Assembly: GCF_001613425.1 (NCBI RefSeq)
Contig: NZ_BDCI01000010.1
Span: forward strand, 62,001-126,000
Length of the DNA stretch: 64,000 nt
Reading direction: 5' to 3'
From: Nocardia vulneris
Lineage (GTDB): Bacteria > Actinomycetota > Actinomycetes > Mycobacteriales > Mycobacteriaceae
The notes beneath the pieces are model-generated. The model ran no database searches, was not told where the DNA came from, and saw only the letters and a list, made by a program, of their open reading frames with translations. Below, in pieces: positions 35,677 to 43,979 of the stretch (position 1 is the stretch's first letter; each line of letters starts with the position of its first letter). A program made the translations under genes and the position numbers.

Positions 35677-36399
35677 ATGGCTAGTGGTATGAGAATTCTC
35701 GTAGCTTCCCCTTCTGGGGAAGCTGTTGCGCTGGCGCTGTCTCAGTTGGCGCCGGACGCGGTGGTGTTCGTGGCAACCGAGCCGAAATCTCTGCACAAAG
35801 CGATCGCGGACACGGTTCGGTTCGATGTTGTCGTCAGTGATCTCGTATGGAACAACCCTGGTCTCGAGTTCGCGTTCGACGGCCTCGACGTGGTGAACAT
35901 GCTTATCGCGACTGACCGGTTGGCGCCGGTTGTAGTTGCCGCCCAGGGGGTCTCGCTGGAGGAAGAATTTCTGCAAGAAGCGGTTCGACACCCACAGATC
36001 GTGGGGCTCTATCAAAAGTCGAACGGTGTACCTTCGTTACTGAGTGCGGTTCACGAAGCCGCGATTGGTCGCAACATGCTGCAAAGGCGCCCGGACGCGG
36101 ACCCGCCGCCGTTGTTCGAGTTGTTCCGAGGCCAGCGTGGGGAGACTGCTGGCCGTCTTGCTGGTGCCATCGCAGCTGGTCGTGCAAGTGATGCGATTTC
36201 GCTCGCACGGGCAGCCCAAGTAGGGGTTAACACGGCCAACAAGGTGGCCAGTACCTACTTGGGTCCGATAATCCGCCGCCGAGGTGAGCATGACCCAGAT
36301 CTCTCATTGACCTTAGCTACGGTATATCGCTGGTGTGGCCTGCACGCTAGGTATCTGGTGAGTTGGTGCCGTCGCCACGGACATGCCGACGTACTTTAG
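35677..36399 (+). CDS. Receiver-like regulator with a C-terminal helical domain
   Basis: A 240-residue protein. The first about 120 residues fold like a response-regulator receiver (MRILVASPSGEAVALAL, VRFDVVVSDLVWNNPGLEF, GLYQKSNGVPSLLSAV) with a likely phospho-acceptor Asp in VVSDLVW and Lys in YQKSNG, but the acidic pair after strand 1 is replaced by SPS. The C-terminal about 85 residues (FRGQRGETAGRLAGAIAAGRASDAISLARAAQVGVNTANKVASTYLG) look like a LuxR-type HTH. It may be a phosphorylation-independent regulator. It is divergent from the antitoxin gene across a 162-base gap. No histidine kinase is nearby. Confidence 0.65.
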   Translation: MASGMRILVASPSGEAVALALSQLAPDAVVFVATEPKSLHKAIADTVRFDVVVSDLVWNNPGLEFAFDGLDVVNMLIATDRLAPVVVAAQGVSLEEEFLQEAVRHPQIVGLYQKSNGVPSLLSAVHEAAIGRNMLQRRPDADPPPLFELFRGQRGETAGRLAGAIAAGRASDAISLARAAQVGVNTANKVASTYLGPIIRRRGEHDPDLSLTLATVYRWCGLHARYLVSWCRRHGHADVL

Positions 36400-36504
36400 C
36401 GAGACTGAGCACGCTGGCGCAGTACCGCGTGGCTGTGGGTTTGTTGTGGGGTATCAGTAGTGACGATGGCTGCGGAGCCGTCCTGACCTGCGGTCCATCT
36501 GAAA

Positions 36505-37419
36505 TTGCTTCCCGTCGGCGCGCCAGGTTTAAATCCTGGACGGTTGGGTTTGGGGGCGGCGGTTTTGTTGGGAGTGGTGACGCATTATCGGGTTGCTGAT
36601 TATTTGTCTAGTTGGGCGGATCTTGGGCAGGCCGGGGTGTGGGATGTGGTTCGGTCCAATGGGGATTGGGGTGGGGCGGGGAGGACGTTCGGGTTGGATG
36701 TGGTGCAGCAGGTGCTGTGGTACCTCATCGAGGCGTTTGTCGCGTTGATCGTGGTGACGTTCGGGTACCAGTTCGTCTGTTTGGCTTGGCGGGGGCGGAC
36801 TGTTGGTAAAGCGTTGTTGGAGCTTGTAGTTCGGCCTGTAGATGGGGGCGGTTTGGGGCGCGGGCGGGCGGCGGGGCGGGCGTTTGCTTGCACGATGACG
36901 GATGTCGGTCTGTACTCCGTGGCCTGTATTGCATTGCTGGCAGGGAAGTTCGCGCTCGCGCTCGTGTTGTGGCTCATCGCTGTCGGGGTGCTGGTCGTCA
37001 ATGCTGTTCCGGCGCTTACGGGGAAGCGGCGGTCGGTGATCGATCGGCTCTGCGGGACTGCGGTGGTGCGGGCGGGTCTGTATCGGCAGTCGTGGGAGGC
37101 GGCCAAGGACAGTGCAGCGGTGCAGCGTGGGATTCGCAGTGCGCGAACGGGTTTGGATCGGGCGCAGGGCGCGGCTGCGGCGGCGAAGGACAGTGCGGCT
37201 CGGCTTGCCGAGGACGAGCGCGTCCGGCAGGTGCGGGATTCCGAACAGGCGCAGCGGGTGGTGGCGCTCGGTCAGCAGGCCGGTCGTCGTACCGGCGCGG
37301 CAGCGCGGCAGGTGATCGACTCGGAGCGGGGGCAGCAGGCGCAGCGGGTGGCGAAGTTGACCGGGGGTGCGCTTCGTAATGCCTACAACAAGCGACGCGG
37401 TGGACCGGGTACTACCTAG
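36505..37419 (+). CDS. RDD-family membrane protein
   Basis: A 304-residue protein. The RDD-type membrane domain has helices around VLWYLIEAFVALIVVTFGYQFV and VGLYSVACIALLAGKFALALVLWLIAVGVLVV, with TVGKALLELVVRPVDGG in between and a C-terminal RSVIDRLCGTAVV motif. The last about 110 residues are Ala/Gln-rich coils (SARTGLDRAQGAAAAAKDSAARLAEDERVRQVRDS, repeated). The true start is uncertain: TTG 36505 is in frame, the region before 36570 resembles noncoding sequence, and GTG 36576 (VTHYRVADYL) could serve. Its codon use has unusually many G- and T-ending codons. Confidence 0.65.
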   Translation: MLPVGAPGLNPGRLGLGAAVLLGVVTHYRVADYLSSWADLGQAGVWDVVRSNGDWGGAGRTFGLDVVQQVLWYLIEAFVALIVVTFGYQFVCLAWRGRTVGKALLELVVRPVDGGGLGRGRAAGRAFACTMTDVGLYSVACIALLAGKFALALVLWLIAVGVLVVNAVPALTGKRRSVIDRLCGTAVVRAGLYRQSWEAAKDSAAVQRGIRSARTGLDRAQGAAAAAKDSAARLAEDERVRQVRDSEQAQRVVALGQQAGRRTGAAARQVIDSERGQQAQRVAKLTGGALRNAYNKRRGGPGTT

Positions 37420-37458
37420 AGTAAGTCCGACCGGGAAGCTTCCCGGTTATGCATCCGG

Positions 37459-37865
37459 CTAGGTCGCAAAAATCTTCCTGCGCTGCGCAATCAGGCGGCA
37501 GGCTGTGACGAACTCCGGCGGCTCCACCTCGCTCAGCTCGGTGTCGGAGGATTCGAAGGTCCCTCGGGCGCCTGCCTGCGGCCACGTGCCGGGTGCTAGG
37601 TCCCAATTGCCCTCTGTGCTAAGCAATCCGGTGGCAGGCTGTTGACGAACGCCGGCGGCTTTACCTGGCCCAGCTCGGTGTCGAAGGCCGGCGAGGATGC
37701 CCGTGACGCTCCCACGGCCACACGCCGAGCGCTACGCCCCTATTGCTTTCCACCGCTGCGCAAGCCGCTGACAGGCTGTGACGAACTCCAGCGGCTCCAC
37801 CTCGGTCGGCTCGGTGTCGAAGGCGGCGAAAATGTCCGCGACGACCCACAACCACGCGCCGAGCG
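37459..37865 (-). repeat. Three decayed tandem copies of the WYL regulator gene tail
   Basis: Reading the minus strand, copies of the last about 45 codons of the WYL gene end with TAG at 37732, 37596 and 37459, after the real stop at 37866. Spacing is 134, 136 and 137 bases. Each keeps FDTE and a motif such as EVEPPEFVTAC or EVEPLEFVTAC and ends with WKAIGA, AIGT or KIFAT then TAG. Copies diverge by substitutions and by frameshifts (the 37596 copy is out of frame at its upstream part). There is no start codon or ribosome site for any of them. Confidence 0.75.
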
Positions 37866-38858
37866 CTACGACCCAATTGCCTTCCACCGCCGCACAACCC
37901 GCTGACAAGCCTCGACCAACTCCGGCGGCTCCACCTCGCTCAGCTCGGTGTCGAAGGTGGCGAGGAGGCCGGCGATTCCTGCCCAGGACCAGGCGCCGAG
38001 GGTGAGGCGGCAGTGGTGGGGGTCGAGGTGTTCGACGACGGAACCGCCTGGCGCCCAACGGGCTACGGTTTCGGCGGGCAGGTCGAGGCGCGCGGATCCG
38101 AGGCATTCCCAGGCGGCGGGGGTGTCGCCGCGGTTGTGGCTGGTCATGACGAAGTGGGCGACGTCGTTGCCGGGGAGGTCTCGCGGGGTGAAGGAGAGGC
38201 CGGGGGGTGTGTGCAGGTGGAGTCGGTCGACGCGGTGTACGCGCCAGGTGCGGTCGGCGGGGTGGTGGGCGACGAGGTACCACCGGCCGGCCCAGACCAC
38301 GAGATGATGGGGCTCGATCCGACGCGGGGGTGTGAAGTCCCGGTCGCGGGGGTGGGGGCGCGAGCCGTCTGGGCGGAGCGCTTCGACGACGAGCAGATGC
38401 TGTTTGCGGACCGCGCTGCCGACGACTTTCAGCGCATCGGCGGCGATGGGTGGCGCCGGAAACTCCCAATAGTTGTGGAGCCTGGTGAGTTTCAGCGATT
38501 CCATGGCGGTGCGCAGCCGCGTGGGCATCACCTGTTCGAGTGTCTTCAGTGCCCGAGCGGCATCGGCACCGAGGCCGAAAACCGAACTCGGCGCGGTCTG
38601 TAGCGCGACCGCGACGGCCAAGGCCTGCTCGTCGTCGAACAGCAGGGGCGGCAGCGTGTGGCCGGTCCCCAATTCGTAGCCGCCCGCGGGACCGTGCACG
38701 GTCGTGACCGGATAGTCGAGCGCTCGCAGGGTTTCGATATCGCGCCGGACGGTGCGTGCGCTGACCTCGAGCTGCGCGACCAGTTCGTCCAGCGACCACC
38801 GGCGGCGAGCGGCGAGCAGGGACAGCAGGCGCAGTGCGCGCCGGGAGGTATCGGCCAC
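37866..38858 (-). CDS. WYL-domain transcriptional regulator
   Basis: A 330-residue regulator. The N-terminal winged HTH is VADTSRRALRLLSLLAARRRWSLDELVAQLEVSARTVRRDIETLRA; the WYL domain follows (EPHHLVVWAGRWYLVAHHPADRTWRVHRVDRL...) and then the C-terminal WCX-type region (LDPHHCRLTLGAWSWAGIAGLLATFDTELSEVEPPELVEACQRVV). WYL domains sense nucleotides or ligands. It is divergent from an FAD monooxygenase gene and likely controls it through a palindrome between the genes. GTG 38858 is the only start that gives a normal HTH. Its last 45 codons are tandemly repeated downstream. Confidence 0.9.
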   Translation of the reverse strand: MADTSRRALRLLSLLAARRRWSLDELVAQLEVSARTVRRDIETLRALDYPVTTVHGPAGGYELGTGHTLPPLLFDDEQALAVAVALQTAPSSVFGLGADAARALKTLEQVMPTRLRTAMESLKLTRLHNYWEFPAPPIAADALKVVGSAVRKQHLLVVEALRPDGSRPHPRDRDFTPPRRIEPHHLVVWAGRWYLVAHHPADRTWRVHRVDRLHLHTPPGLSFTPRDLPGNDVAHFVMTSHNRGDTPAAWECLGSARLDLPAETVARWAPGGSVVEHLDPHHCRLTLGAWSWAGIAGLLATFDTELSEVEPPELVEACQRVVRRWKAIGS

Positions 38859-38861
38859 CGC

Positions 38862-38893
38862 ACCATTGTGGCCACTCGATGGCCGGTACTGGT
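38862..38893. promoter_or_regulatory. Palindromic site between the WYL regulator and FAD monooxygenase
   Basis: GGCCA-CTCGA-TGGCC at 38870-38884, flanked by ACCA (38862-38865) and TGGT (38890-38893), so the symmetry extends to 32 bases. It lies 4-35 bases from the WYL start and about 53 from the monooxygenase start. Confidence 0.55.
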
Positions 38894-38945
38894 GCGATCG
38901 TCGCCTCCGAGGTTGCCCGGCAGCAGGTAGAGGAGTCGAAATAGG

Positions 38946-40190
38946 ATGCGCATCATCGTCGTGGGCGGCGGGATCGGCGGGTTGGCACTGGCCGCCGGCT
39001 TGCGGAGGAATGGGTTCGAAGTGGTTGTCTACGAACGTGATACGGATGTGGCGGCGACCGGCGGCTATCACATCACGCTGGACGGCAGGGCACAGGCGGC
39101 ACTGCGCGGCCTGGTCGCGCCGGAGGTCTTCGAACGGGTGCTGGCGTCGGCCTCGGCGCTGCGGCTGCGCGAACGAGACGCGATGTGGGACCGACGCGGG
39201 CGGTTGCTCGGCCACGGCCGGGATCTCGGGGACGACCCGAGCGTGGACATCGATCGCATCACCTTGCGGACGGTGCTGGCCGACGCGGTCGGCGCGGACC
39301 TGCGGCTGGGCCGATCCGTCACCGGGGTCGGTCGCGGTGCGGACGGCAGACCGCTGGCGAGTTTCGCCGACGAACCGCCTGCCGCGGGCGATCTGCTGGT
39401 CGGTGCGGACGGCGCGCACTCGCTGGTGGCCCGCCAGCTCGCCGGTCGCCCGACGAACGCGCCCGCCGGTGTCATCGGCTTTTCCGGTCGGACCTCGGTA
39501 GACGACCTCGGCGCCGCGGAGCAGCGCCGCCTCGGACCGCGCTCCGGGCTGGCGGTGGGACCACGCGGTTCGGCGCTGTACGTCGGCTATCTCGACCCGG
39601 TGGGCAACGCCGTACTCGATGCCCCCGAGCTTCGAGCCTCGATCACGACCGGCCCGACCTACATCTGGGGAGCGATGTTTCCCGAGTCCGCGGCCACCGA
39701 TTCGATCCGGACCGCGCGCGGCGTCGCGGTGCGGACCGCGCTGCTGGACCGGTTCCGGCGCCACGGGTGGTGTGAACGAACGCTGGAGGTCGTCGCCCGT
39801 GCCGATCCGGACAGTGTTGCCGCGTTCCGGTTCAACGCGGCGTCGACGCGGGCGCGGGACCTCGCGCCGTGGCCGGCCGGGCCGATCACCGCGCTCGGCG
39901 ACGCCGTGCACGCGACGCCGCCGACGGCCGGAATGGGTGCCGGTGCGGCCATTCGCGATGCCGCGAGCCTGGTCGAGCAGCTCGGTGCGGTGGCCGCCGG
40001 AACCGTGAATTTGCCGGTGGCGGTCAGCGATTTCGAAGCGGGCATGCGGCTGCGCGGCAGCGAAGTGCTGATCATGGCGATGAAGACGGTGCGCTGGATA
40101 CTGGCCACCGACACCAGGCTGGGTGCGGCCGTCACGGTGGCGGGCGGGCCGGTGCTGGCGGCCGCCAACCGACTGCGCCCAGGCCGCTGA
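38946..40190 (+). CDS. FAD-dependent monooxygenase
   Basis: A 414-residue aromatic-hydroxylase-type flavoprotein. GGGIGGLALAAGL is the FAD-binding GxGxxG, DLLVGADGAHSLVAR the DG motif, and GPITALGDAVHATPPTAGMGAGAAIRDA the C-terminal GD motif that binds FAD ribityl and closes the site. It should hydroxylate a small aromatic or antibiotic-type compound with NAD(P)H and O2. No typical rifampicin or tetracycline signature is certain. It is divergent from the WYL regulator, which is likely its regulator. Confidence 0.88.
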   Translation: MRIIVVGGGIGGLALAAGLRRNGFEVVVYERDTDVAATGGYHITLDGRAQAALRGLVAPEVFERVLASASALRLRERDAMWDRRGRLLGHGRDLGDDPSVDIDRITLRTVLADAVGADLRLGRSVTGVGRGADGRPLASFADEPPAAGDLLVGADGAHSLVARQLAGRPTNAPAGVIGFSGRTSVDDLGAAEQRRLGPRSGLAVGPRGSALYVGYLDPVGNAVLDAPELRASITTGPTYIWGAMFPESAATDSIRTARGVAVRTALLDRFRRHGWCERTLEVVARADPDSVAAFRFNAASTRARDLAPWPAGPITALGDAVHATPPTAGMGAGAAIRDAASLVEQLGAVAAGTVNLPVAVSDFEAGMRLRGSEVLIMAMKTVRWILATDTRLGAAVTVAGGPVLAAANRLRPGR

Positions 40191-40291
40191 ATGGGCGCCC
40201 TGCCACTGGTTTTCGCGTTGTGGTGTGCTCGTCCGGCGACGGCAGTACGGTTCTGATCGGAAGTAACGCAGGTATTCCATTGGGAGGTCGA

Positions 40292-41320
40292 ATGCTGCCG
40301 TGGTCCACTGAGCTGGCCGGACGAATCGATGAATCGGTGATCAACAGCACTGTGTTGCAAGGGAATCCGCTGGGCGACCCGCATGAGCGACCGGTCCTGG
40401 TCTATCTGCCACCGGGTTACGACGACGAGCCGCAGCGGCATTATCCAGCGGTCTACGTGATCCAGGGTTATACCGGAGACGTCACCATGTGGCGCAACCG
40501 GCAGCCGTTCCGGCGGCCGTTCCCGGAGACGGCCGACCGGGTATTCGCCGACGGCGCGGCGCCGCCGGCCATCGTGGTGTTCGTCGACGCCTGGACCGCG
40601 TACGGCGGTAGCCAATTCGTCGACTCGCCCGGCACCGGTAAGTACCACACCTACCTGTGCGACGAAGTGGTGCCGTGGGTCGACGCCCACTATCGGACTC
40701 TGCCGAGCGCGGCACACCGGGCCATCTCGGGCAAGTCGAGCGGTGGCTTCGGCGCGATGATCACACCGATGCTGCGGCCGGATCTGTTCGGCGCGTTGGC
40801 CACGCACGCCGGTGACGCGCTCTACGAGTTCTGCTATATCCCGGAGTTCGCCAAGGCGGTGCGGCATCTGCGCGCCTATGACGGGGATATCCAGCGCTGG
40901 TGGGACGATTTCCGGTCGCGCGTCGCCTTCACCAAACCGGAGGACAGCGACCTGCTCGGCCTGCTGGGCGTCTCGGCCTGTTTCTCCGCGCGCGAAGACG
41001 GCACGGTGGACCTGCCTTTCGATCCGGTGACCGGGGTGCTCGACGCCGCGGCATGGGAGCGTTGGCTGGATTGGGATCCGGTCCGCATGGTCCCGAAATA
41101 CGCGGAGGCCCTGCGCGGTCTGCGCGGGATCTGGATCGACGGCGGCACCAGGGACGAGTGGTACCTCGACATCGGCGGGCAGGCGTTCCGTGCGGCGTTG
41201 CTCGCCGCCGACGTGCCCGCGGAGATCATCGAGTTCGAGCTGTTCGATGCGGGGCACGGCGGAATCGACTACCGCTACCCCCTCTCGCTCGCCTGGTTGT
41301 GTCATCGGATCGCTCCGTAG
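40292..41320 (+). CDS. Esterase of the antigen-85/esterase D fold
   Basis: A 342-residue alpha/beta hydrolase. After VLVYLPPGYDDE and YVIQGYTGD, the nucleophile elbow is AISGKSSGGFGAM (Ser), then IDGGTRDEWYLD (acid) and ELFDAGHGGIDYRY (His). The arrangement resembles esterase D/S-formylglutathione hydrolase and mycolyl-type esterases, without a signal peptide. GGGAGG lies 5 bases before ATG 40292. It follows the FAD monooxygenase on the same strand. A large hairpin at 41344-41388 ends the unit. Confidence 0.82.
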   Translation: MLPWSTELAGRIDESVINSTVLQGNPLGDPHERPVLVYLPPGYDDEPQRHYPAVYVIQGYTGDVTMWRNRQPFRRPFPETADRVFADGAAPPAIVVFVDAWTAYGGSQFVDSPGTGKYHTYLCDEVVPWVDAHYRTLPSAAHRAISGKSSGGFGAMITPMLRPDLFGALATHAGDALYEFCYIPEFAKAVRHLRAYDGDIQRWWDDFRSRVAFTKPEDSDLLGLLGVSACFSAREDGTVDLPFDPVTGVLDAAAWERWLDWDPVRMVPKYAEALRGLRGIWIDGGTRDEWYLDIGGQAFRAALLAADVPAEIIEFELFDAGHGGIDYRYPLSLAWLCHRIAP

Positions 41321-41343
41321 TCGGCTGAACGGTTGATACCGAG

Positions 41344-41388
41344 GTGCGGTGACGGTTGCCACCATGGACGTGGGAACCGTCACCGCAC
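41344..41388 (+). terminator. Large hairpin between esterase and membrane protein genes
   Basis: A perfect 14-bp stem GTGCGGTGACGGTT / AACCGTCACCGCAC with a 17-base loop, beginning 24 bases after the esterase stop. It probably ends that transcript, though T residues are absent. It lies in front of the 41403 mini-ORF, so it could also be a leader structure. Confidence 0.6.
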
Positions 41389-41402
41389 GATCGGAGTCAG
41401 CG

Positions 41403-41435
41403 ATGAAAGCCGAACTGCCGCAAAGGCGTCGATGA
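41403..41435 (+). other. Ten-codon upstream ORF
   Basis: A short frame reading MKAELPQRRR with GGAG six bases before its ATG; its TGA (41433-41435) overlaps the ATG at 41432 of the next gene (ATGATG). It may be a leader peptide that couples translation of the membrane protein, or chance. Confidence 0.35.
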
Positions 41436-42361
41436 TGTCCGGGCGCAGCGACCGCGAGCAGCAGGTCGGTCTGCCCAATCCGGGTGCCGGTGACCAGGAT
41501 CCGCGCCAGATCGCTTATACGTTGTTCTCGCACGCGGCGTTCAGCAACCTCGTGTGGGGGCGGGCGGGCATAGTCGAAACCTTCGAGGCGTTGAGTGCGG
41601 TCGCCCCGGCCTATCTGACCGCAGGCCCGAAATACGAGTGGCTCGCCGAGTTTCCACAGCACGGCAACGTGTACTGGTTCGCGCTGACCGGTCCGCAGGG
41701 CTCCGGTATCGCGACACTGGTCGTTTCCGGGGCCGATACGGACTTCACCACCACCGAGCTCGCGATGCCGTTACGTGAGCTGCGAGAACCGTGGCGGTGG
41801 GGGATCGGCGTGCCGGTGCAGCCCGGCGCGAATCCGCCGGCCGGCGCCAGCGTTCCCGCCGGGTTCGCGGAGATCTTCGCTTCGAGCGATCTGGTGCCAC
41901 TCTCGGTCCTGTTCGACAACCCGGCGATCACTGAGCGTCGTAATGCCATGGTCAGAACCGGGAGGACAGCCGCGAGAAGGGTTACACAGGAACCGATTTC
42001 GCCCTGGCGGGTACTTCCCAAGCGGCTCGCGGCGGACGTCGGCCTGTGGTTGTTCGGCCTGATGCTCATCGCCATCGCGGGCATGGGCCATCCCGCGGGC
42101 TATCAGCCCGACGGCATCCTCGTCCTCATCGCGCTGCCGTTGCTGGCGGCGCTGGCCGCCAGGTTCGAGATCGACCGTCGGCTGGCCGTGCACGGCAACG
42201 AGGGATACATCGCCGGGTTCGCGCTAGGGTCCGTCATCTTCCTCTGGCAAGCGTTCGACAGTAACGGTGCTTGGCCGTACCCGACGTGGTTGTGGTGGGT
42301 CGCCCCCGCGTTCGGTGTGCTCGGCTACTTCGGTCTGGCCGCGCTCAGAGCGAGCAGGTAG
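41432..42361 (+). CDS. Membrane protein of unknown function
   Basis: A 309-residue protein. The first about 190 residues are soluble (FSNLVWGRAGIVETFEALSAVAPAYLTAG, then YWFALTGPQGSGIATLVVSG) and the C-terminal part has four hydrophobic helices (LWLFGLMLIAIAGMG, GILVLIALPLLAALAARF, YIAGFALGSVIFLWQAF, WLWWVAPAFGVLGYFGLAAL). I do not recognise the family. The start at 41432 is coupled to the mini-ORF before it; ATG 41435 is adjacent. The stop is 55 bases before a LysR gene on the same strand. Confidence 0.65.
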   Translation: MMSGRSDREQQVGLPNPGAGDQDPRQIAYTLFSHAAFSNLVWGRAGIVETFEALSAVAPAYLTAGPKYEWLAEFPQHGNVYWFALTGPQGSGIATLVVSGADTDFTTTELAMPLRELREPWRWGIGVPVQPGANPPAGASVPAGFAEIFASSDLVPLSVLFDNPAITERRNAMVRTGRTAARRVTQEPISPWRVLPKRLAADVGLWLFGLMLIAIAGMGHPAGYQPDGILVLIALPLLAALAARFEIDRRLAVHGNEGYIAGFALGSVIFLWQAFDSNGAWPYPTWLWWVAPAFGVLGYFGLAALRASR

Positions 42362-42416
42362 CGCAGCCGACCTGCATGGATTGCTCTGGGGGGCAAAGCG
42401 ATGCTTATTCTTGGCC

Positions 42417-43322
42417 ATGTTCGACTCACGGCACATTCGGGTTTTCGACGAGGTCGTACGGACCGGTTCATTTGCCGCGGCGGCGCGGCACCTCGGTTAC
42501 ACGCAGCCTGCGATCAGCCAGCAGATGAAGGCGCTCGAACGCTCGGTGGGCACGCCGCTGTTCGTCCGGGTGGGCCGGGGTTTGCGGCTGACCGACGCGG
42601 GCGAGATCCTGGCCAGGCACGCGGCCGGGATTCTCGGCACGATCTCGGCGGCGCAGCAGCAGATGACGGCGATCACCCGGCTCAAGTCCGGGCGGGTCCG
42701 GGTCTGCGCGTTCCCCAGTGCGTGCGCGACACTCGTCCCGTCGGCGGTGGCCTCGATCAAATCGCGGCATCCGGGCATCCGGATCGAGCTGTTCGACGCG
42801 GAGCCGCCCGAATCGGTGGAGGCATTGCGGCGCGGCGACTGCGATATCACCCTCGCCTTCACCTATGACGCGGGTGAACAGCCGGAATTCGATGACCTGT
42901 ACAAGGTTTCGCTGCTCGACGATCCGCTGATCGTGCTCTTGCCGCGCGGGCACGCGCTGGCCCGGCGCCGCACGGTCGAGCTGGCGCAGCTGGCCGAAGA
43001 ACGCTGGATCGCGGGATGTGTGCGCTGCCGAAGCCATTTCATCGAATCGTGCGCGACCGCGGGTTTCGAACCACACATCGATTTCACCACCGACGACAAT
43101 CTCGCCGTGCAGAGCCTAGTGGCGGAGGGCACCGGGGTCGCGGTGATGCCGAGCATGGTGCAGTCGTTCATCCGGCACCCGAAGGTGGTCAGCCGCCCGG
43201 TGATTCCCGCGGACTCGCGGACGGTGGCGGCGTACACACTGTCGGGTCATCAGAAGATCCCGGTCACCCAGCTCATGATGGAAGCCATCCAGTGCGCGGC
43301 CAATGCGATGACTCTGAACTGA
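42417..43322 (+). CDS. LysR-family regulator
   Basis: A 301-residue LTTR. The N-terminal HTH is FDEVVRTGSFAAAARHLGYTQPAISQQMKALERSVGTPLFVRVGRGLRLTDAGE; the C-terminal inducer domain has two lobes (VRVCAFPSACATLVPSAVAS... and DDLYKVSLLDDPLIVLLPRG). A pair CVRC (IAGCVRCRSHF) may be redox- or thiol-sensitive. The gene immediately precedes a cysteine dioxygenase-type gene and an aminotransferase on the same strand and probably activates them. ATG 42417 has no strong ribosome site. Confidence 0.9.
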   Translation: MFDSRHIRVFDEVVRTGSFAAAARHLGYTQPAISQQMKALERSVGTPLFVRVGRGLRLTDAGEILARHAAGILGTISAAQQQMTAITRLKSGRVRVCAFPSACATLVPSAVASIKSRHPGIRIELFDAEPPESVEALRRGDCDITLAFTYDAGEQPEFDDLYKVSLLDDPLIVLLPRGHALARRRTVELAQLAEERWIAGCVRCRSHFIESCATAGFEPHIDFTTDDNLAVQSLVAEGTGVAVMPSMVQSFIRHPKVVSRPVIPADSRTVAAYTLSGHQKIPVTQLMMEAIQCAANAMTLN

Positions 43323-43424
43323 AACCTGTTGTGTGCGGCGCTGTTCCATCCATAAGTGATCCTTGGGTATCGGCAAAATTGTCTAAGTGGACCGCACCGG
43401 TCCGCCGGCCGCATCCTGGTCCGT

Positions 43425-43979
43425 ATGACGACCAGCACAGCCGCCCCCAGCACGCCACAGCTCGCCGATCTCGTCTGCGCGGTAAGGGAAGTCGTGCTGC
43501 TCGAACGTCCGCCCGCCGAGGCGGCCCGGCTCGTCGCCGAACGGCTCGAGCCCTTCTTGCGGCAGCCGGATCTGCTGCCCGAGCAGTACCGCGCGGGTGA
43601 TCCACAGCGGTACCGGCAGCACCTGGTGCACACCGAGGACGACGGCAGCTTCTCCGTGGTGGCCATCGTCTGGCGACCGGGCCAGCAGACGCCGATCCAT
43701 GATCACGTGGCCTGGTGTGTCGCAGGCGTTTACGAGGGCACCGAGACCGAACAGCGCTACGAGTTGCGCGGCGCGGGACCGAACGCGCGGCTGGTAGTGG
43801 CGGCCGACGCGACCAATGCGGCAGGCACGGCCGTCGGTTTCGCACCACCCGGAGATATCCACCTGGTGCGCAATACCGGTACGACGACGGTGATCTCGAT
43901 CCACATCTACGGCGCGCACATCGGCAAACTCGGCACCAGCGTGCGCCGGGAATACCGACTGCCCATCGCGGACGCCTGA
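43425..43979 (+). CDS. Cysteine dioxygenase-family thiol dioxygenase
   Basis: A 184-residue cupin. The iron-binding motif QQTPIHDHVAWCVAGVYEG supplies two His, and the later GDIHLVRN the third, the 3-His facial triad of cysteine dioxygenases. It should oxidise a thiol such as cysteine or 3-mercaptopropionate to a sulfinate with O2. Substrate is not evident. ATG 43425 is used; the longer frame from 43356 is not supported. Its TGA overlaps the ATG of the aminotransferase by one base. It lies behind a LysR gene. Confidence 0.85.
   Translation: MTTSTAAPSTPQLADLVCAVREVVLLERPPAEAARLVAERLEPFLRQPDLLPEQYRAGDPQRYRQHLVHTEDDGSFSVVAIVWRPGQQTPIHDHVAWCVAGVYEGTETEQRYELRGAGPNARLVVAADATNAAGTAVGFAPPGDIHLVRNTGTTTVISIHIYGAHIGKLGTSVRREYRLPIADA

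Noticed and set aside
36523..36539. A T-arm-like element CCAGG-TTTAAAT-CCTGG
   Set aside because: It looks like the 3' part of a tRNA, but there is no acceptor stem, D-arm or anticodon arm in front of it, and the following bases do not pair with any 5' strand. It may be a remnant of an integration site, but I cannot support this.
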